Origin: Pipra filicauda
Lineage: Eukaryota > Chordata > Aves > Passeriformes > Pipridae
NCBI RefSeq assembly: GCF_003945595.2
Contig: NW_024104320.1
Location: forward strand, 1,657,365 to 1,721,364
DNA length: 64,000 bases
Direction: 5' to 3'
Part shown: positions 63,013 to 64,000 of the stretch, piece after piece
How the letters are laid out: each line of letters begins with the position of its first letter
Position numbering within the stretch: position 1 is the first letter of the stretch
The notes under the pieces: generated by a model
Seen by the model: the letters and a program-made list of their open reading frames with translations, nothing else
What the model was told of the DNA's origin: nothing
The model's database searches: none
Program-made: the position numbers and the translations under genes

Positions 63013-63017
63013 TCCAT
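63013..63017. repeat. Target-site duplication TCCAT (right copy)
   Basis: Exact repeat of 61917-61921, abutting the LTR terminus CATGACA. Confidence 0.9.
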
Positions 63018-63124
63018 CATCACCTGTATTACAATTTATGTTAATGAAATGAAATGATCCATCAGATCTGGGATCACATAGGCAGTGTGGGGTGGAGCAA
63101 GGAAGAAGCTTTGCCAGCTTTAGT

Positions 63125-63265
63125 TTACTCTGACACTGATTTACTTTGGTGGCCTTGGGCAAGTCAATGTCAAACTTCCATGTTTTGGCTTTCTCACTCG
63201 TGAAAGGTAAATGCTATACTGGTTTTACAACATTGATGGTGTTTATGAGAGTTAATTCGTTGGTG
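63125..63265 (+). mobile_element. MIR-like ancient SINE fragment
   Basis: GGTGGCCTTGGGCAAGTCAATG is almost identical to the MIR core (TGACCTTGGGCAAGTCACTT). It is followed by a CTTTCTCACTCGTGAAAGG equivalent of TTTCCTCATCTGTAAAATGG and by ATGAGAGTTAATTCG (MIR: ATGAGTTAATACA). This is the best preserved of the MIR-like pieces here. Confidence 0.62.
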
Positions 63266-64000
63266 TTTGAGGCACAATAGTTTTACATAGGGGTTATTCA
63301 CTGAGTTCTTGGTCCCTTTGCTCCAGAGGGTGTTAATTGCTGTATGCTTATGGGATGGCCCTGATGAGATGAGGGTAAAGGCATACGGAGTTGAGTGTGT
63401 GATTAACAAAACAAGCCTGAGGTAGAATAGATTTCCCAGGTGAGAAATTGAGTTGCTGTTGGCTGCTGGCTTTCTTTTTAGCATATATTCCCGAAAAGGC
63501 CCCAGCGCAGGAAGCACCTCTGATGAATCCCATCCTTCATCTATCTTGGAGCTTTCAGGGCTGCTCACTTGCTTTCAGAAGTTCTCAGCCACGTAAGGGC
63601 AGGAAGGATCTGAAATTCCCTCCCTCTCCTATCTGTGTGGCCAGGTGAGGAAGTCAGGAACGTAATTTCATGCACCATAAATACTAATAATTCCAGGTAC
63701 TTAGGATTCGAGCCTGCACATTACTGTGGTGTGAGCTCTCTCCCCTGGCTGCAGTTGGTGTAATCACACTTAGGACCTGTTTGTCTTGGCGGAGCTGCCC
63801 TTATGAATGAGGTAACTTTGGAAAAGACATTCCTTCACTCATGGCAAATAGCTAAAAATATCTGAACTTCCACAGGCCTGGGGAGGAGAGAAGGAGTCGG
63901 GGTAAAGCACAGAGCATGAACCTCTGGAGAGGCAATTTTGAGCTCTGTACAGGGCTGAGCAGGTGCTGCAGGTCCCTACCACCCTACCACACCACCTTTG
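63266..64000. other. Non-coding sequence, nothing recognised
   Basis: No exon or repeat recognised up to the window end. Confidence 0.5.

Noticed and set aside
62743..63162. 139-codon minus-strand frame and other frames at 62.1-63.0 kb
   Set aside because: They fall within or across the edge of the solo LTR; LTRs of this kind do not code and the frames cross the insertion boundary.
1..64000. CRISPR array, prokaryotic operons or a phage-like system
   Set aside because: No spaced direct repeats, no coding density and no ribosome-binding-site architecture; all evidence points to vertebrate nuclear DNA.

Overview
This window is vertebrate nuclear DNA, almost certainly avian. It has no long open reading frames, no operon-like packing, splice-type signals, one CpG island, and at least a dozen CR1 LINE fragments with the octamer-like 3' end (ATTCTATGATT) typical of bird CR1. 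There is also a canonical nuclear tRNA-Cys gene and two avian endogenous-retrovirus solo LTRs flanked by 5-bp target-site duplications. The LTR types resemble ones I remember from songbird genomes, so a passerine or other neoavian is my best guess. That is recollection, not a search result.

Layout. 0-0.8 kb: unique sequence and a minus-strand CR1. 2.7-3.5 kb: a minus-strand solo LTR with duplication CAAGC and an odd fold-back at its U3 end. 3.8-4.0 kb: a MIR-like SINE fossil. 4.09-4.40 kb: two adjacent exons, plus strand, that together encode the body of a SUEL-type (galactose/rhamnose-binding lectin) domain; this is the only recognisable protein-coding signal apart from retroelement ORFs. 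4.4-27 kb: non-coding, with microsatellites, a CR1 3' end, hairpins and a few stretches that look like conserved non-coding DNA. 27.2 kb: an old LINE RT fragment. 28.3 kb: tRNA-Cys(GCA), with a CR1 joined about 15 bp downstream. 30.9-32.2 kb: a large minus-strand CR1 with a decayed reverse-transcriptase ORF. 32.2-42.1 kb: non-coding with two CR1 fragments.

42.4-43.3 kb: a CpG island with CCAAT and GC boxes and a good splice donor, likely the promoter and non-coding first exon of a plus-strand gene whose body is not recognisable here. 43.4-61.9 kb: probably intronic or intergenic, with five CR1 copies, a perfect 16-bp hairpin and two weak exon candidates. 61.9-63.0 kb: a second solo LTR (1,091 bp, duplication TCCAT). 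63.1-63.3 kb: another MIR-like fossil.

No gene cluster or defence-like system is present. The best leads are the divergent lectin exons, the fold-back that copied host flank into an LTR end, the tRNA-Cys with a compensated T-stem change, and the orphan CpG-island promoter. Repeat boundaries were set by eye against remembered family consensus sequences and are approximate unless a duplication or motif fixes them.
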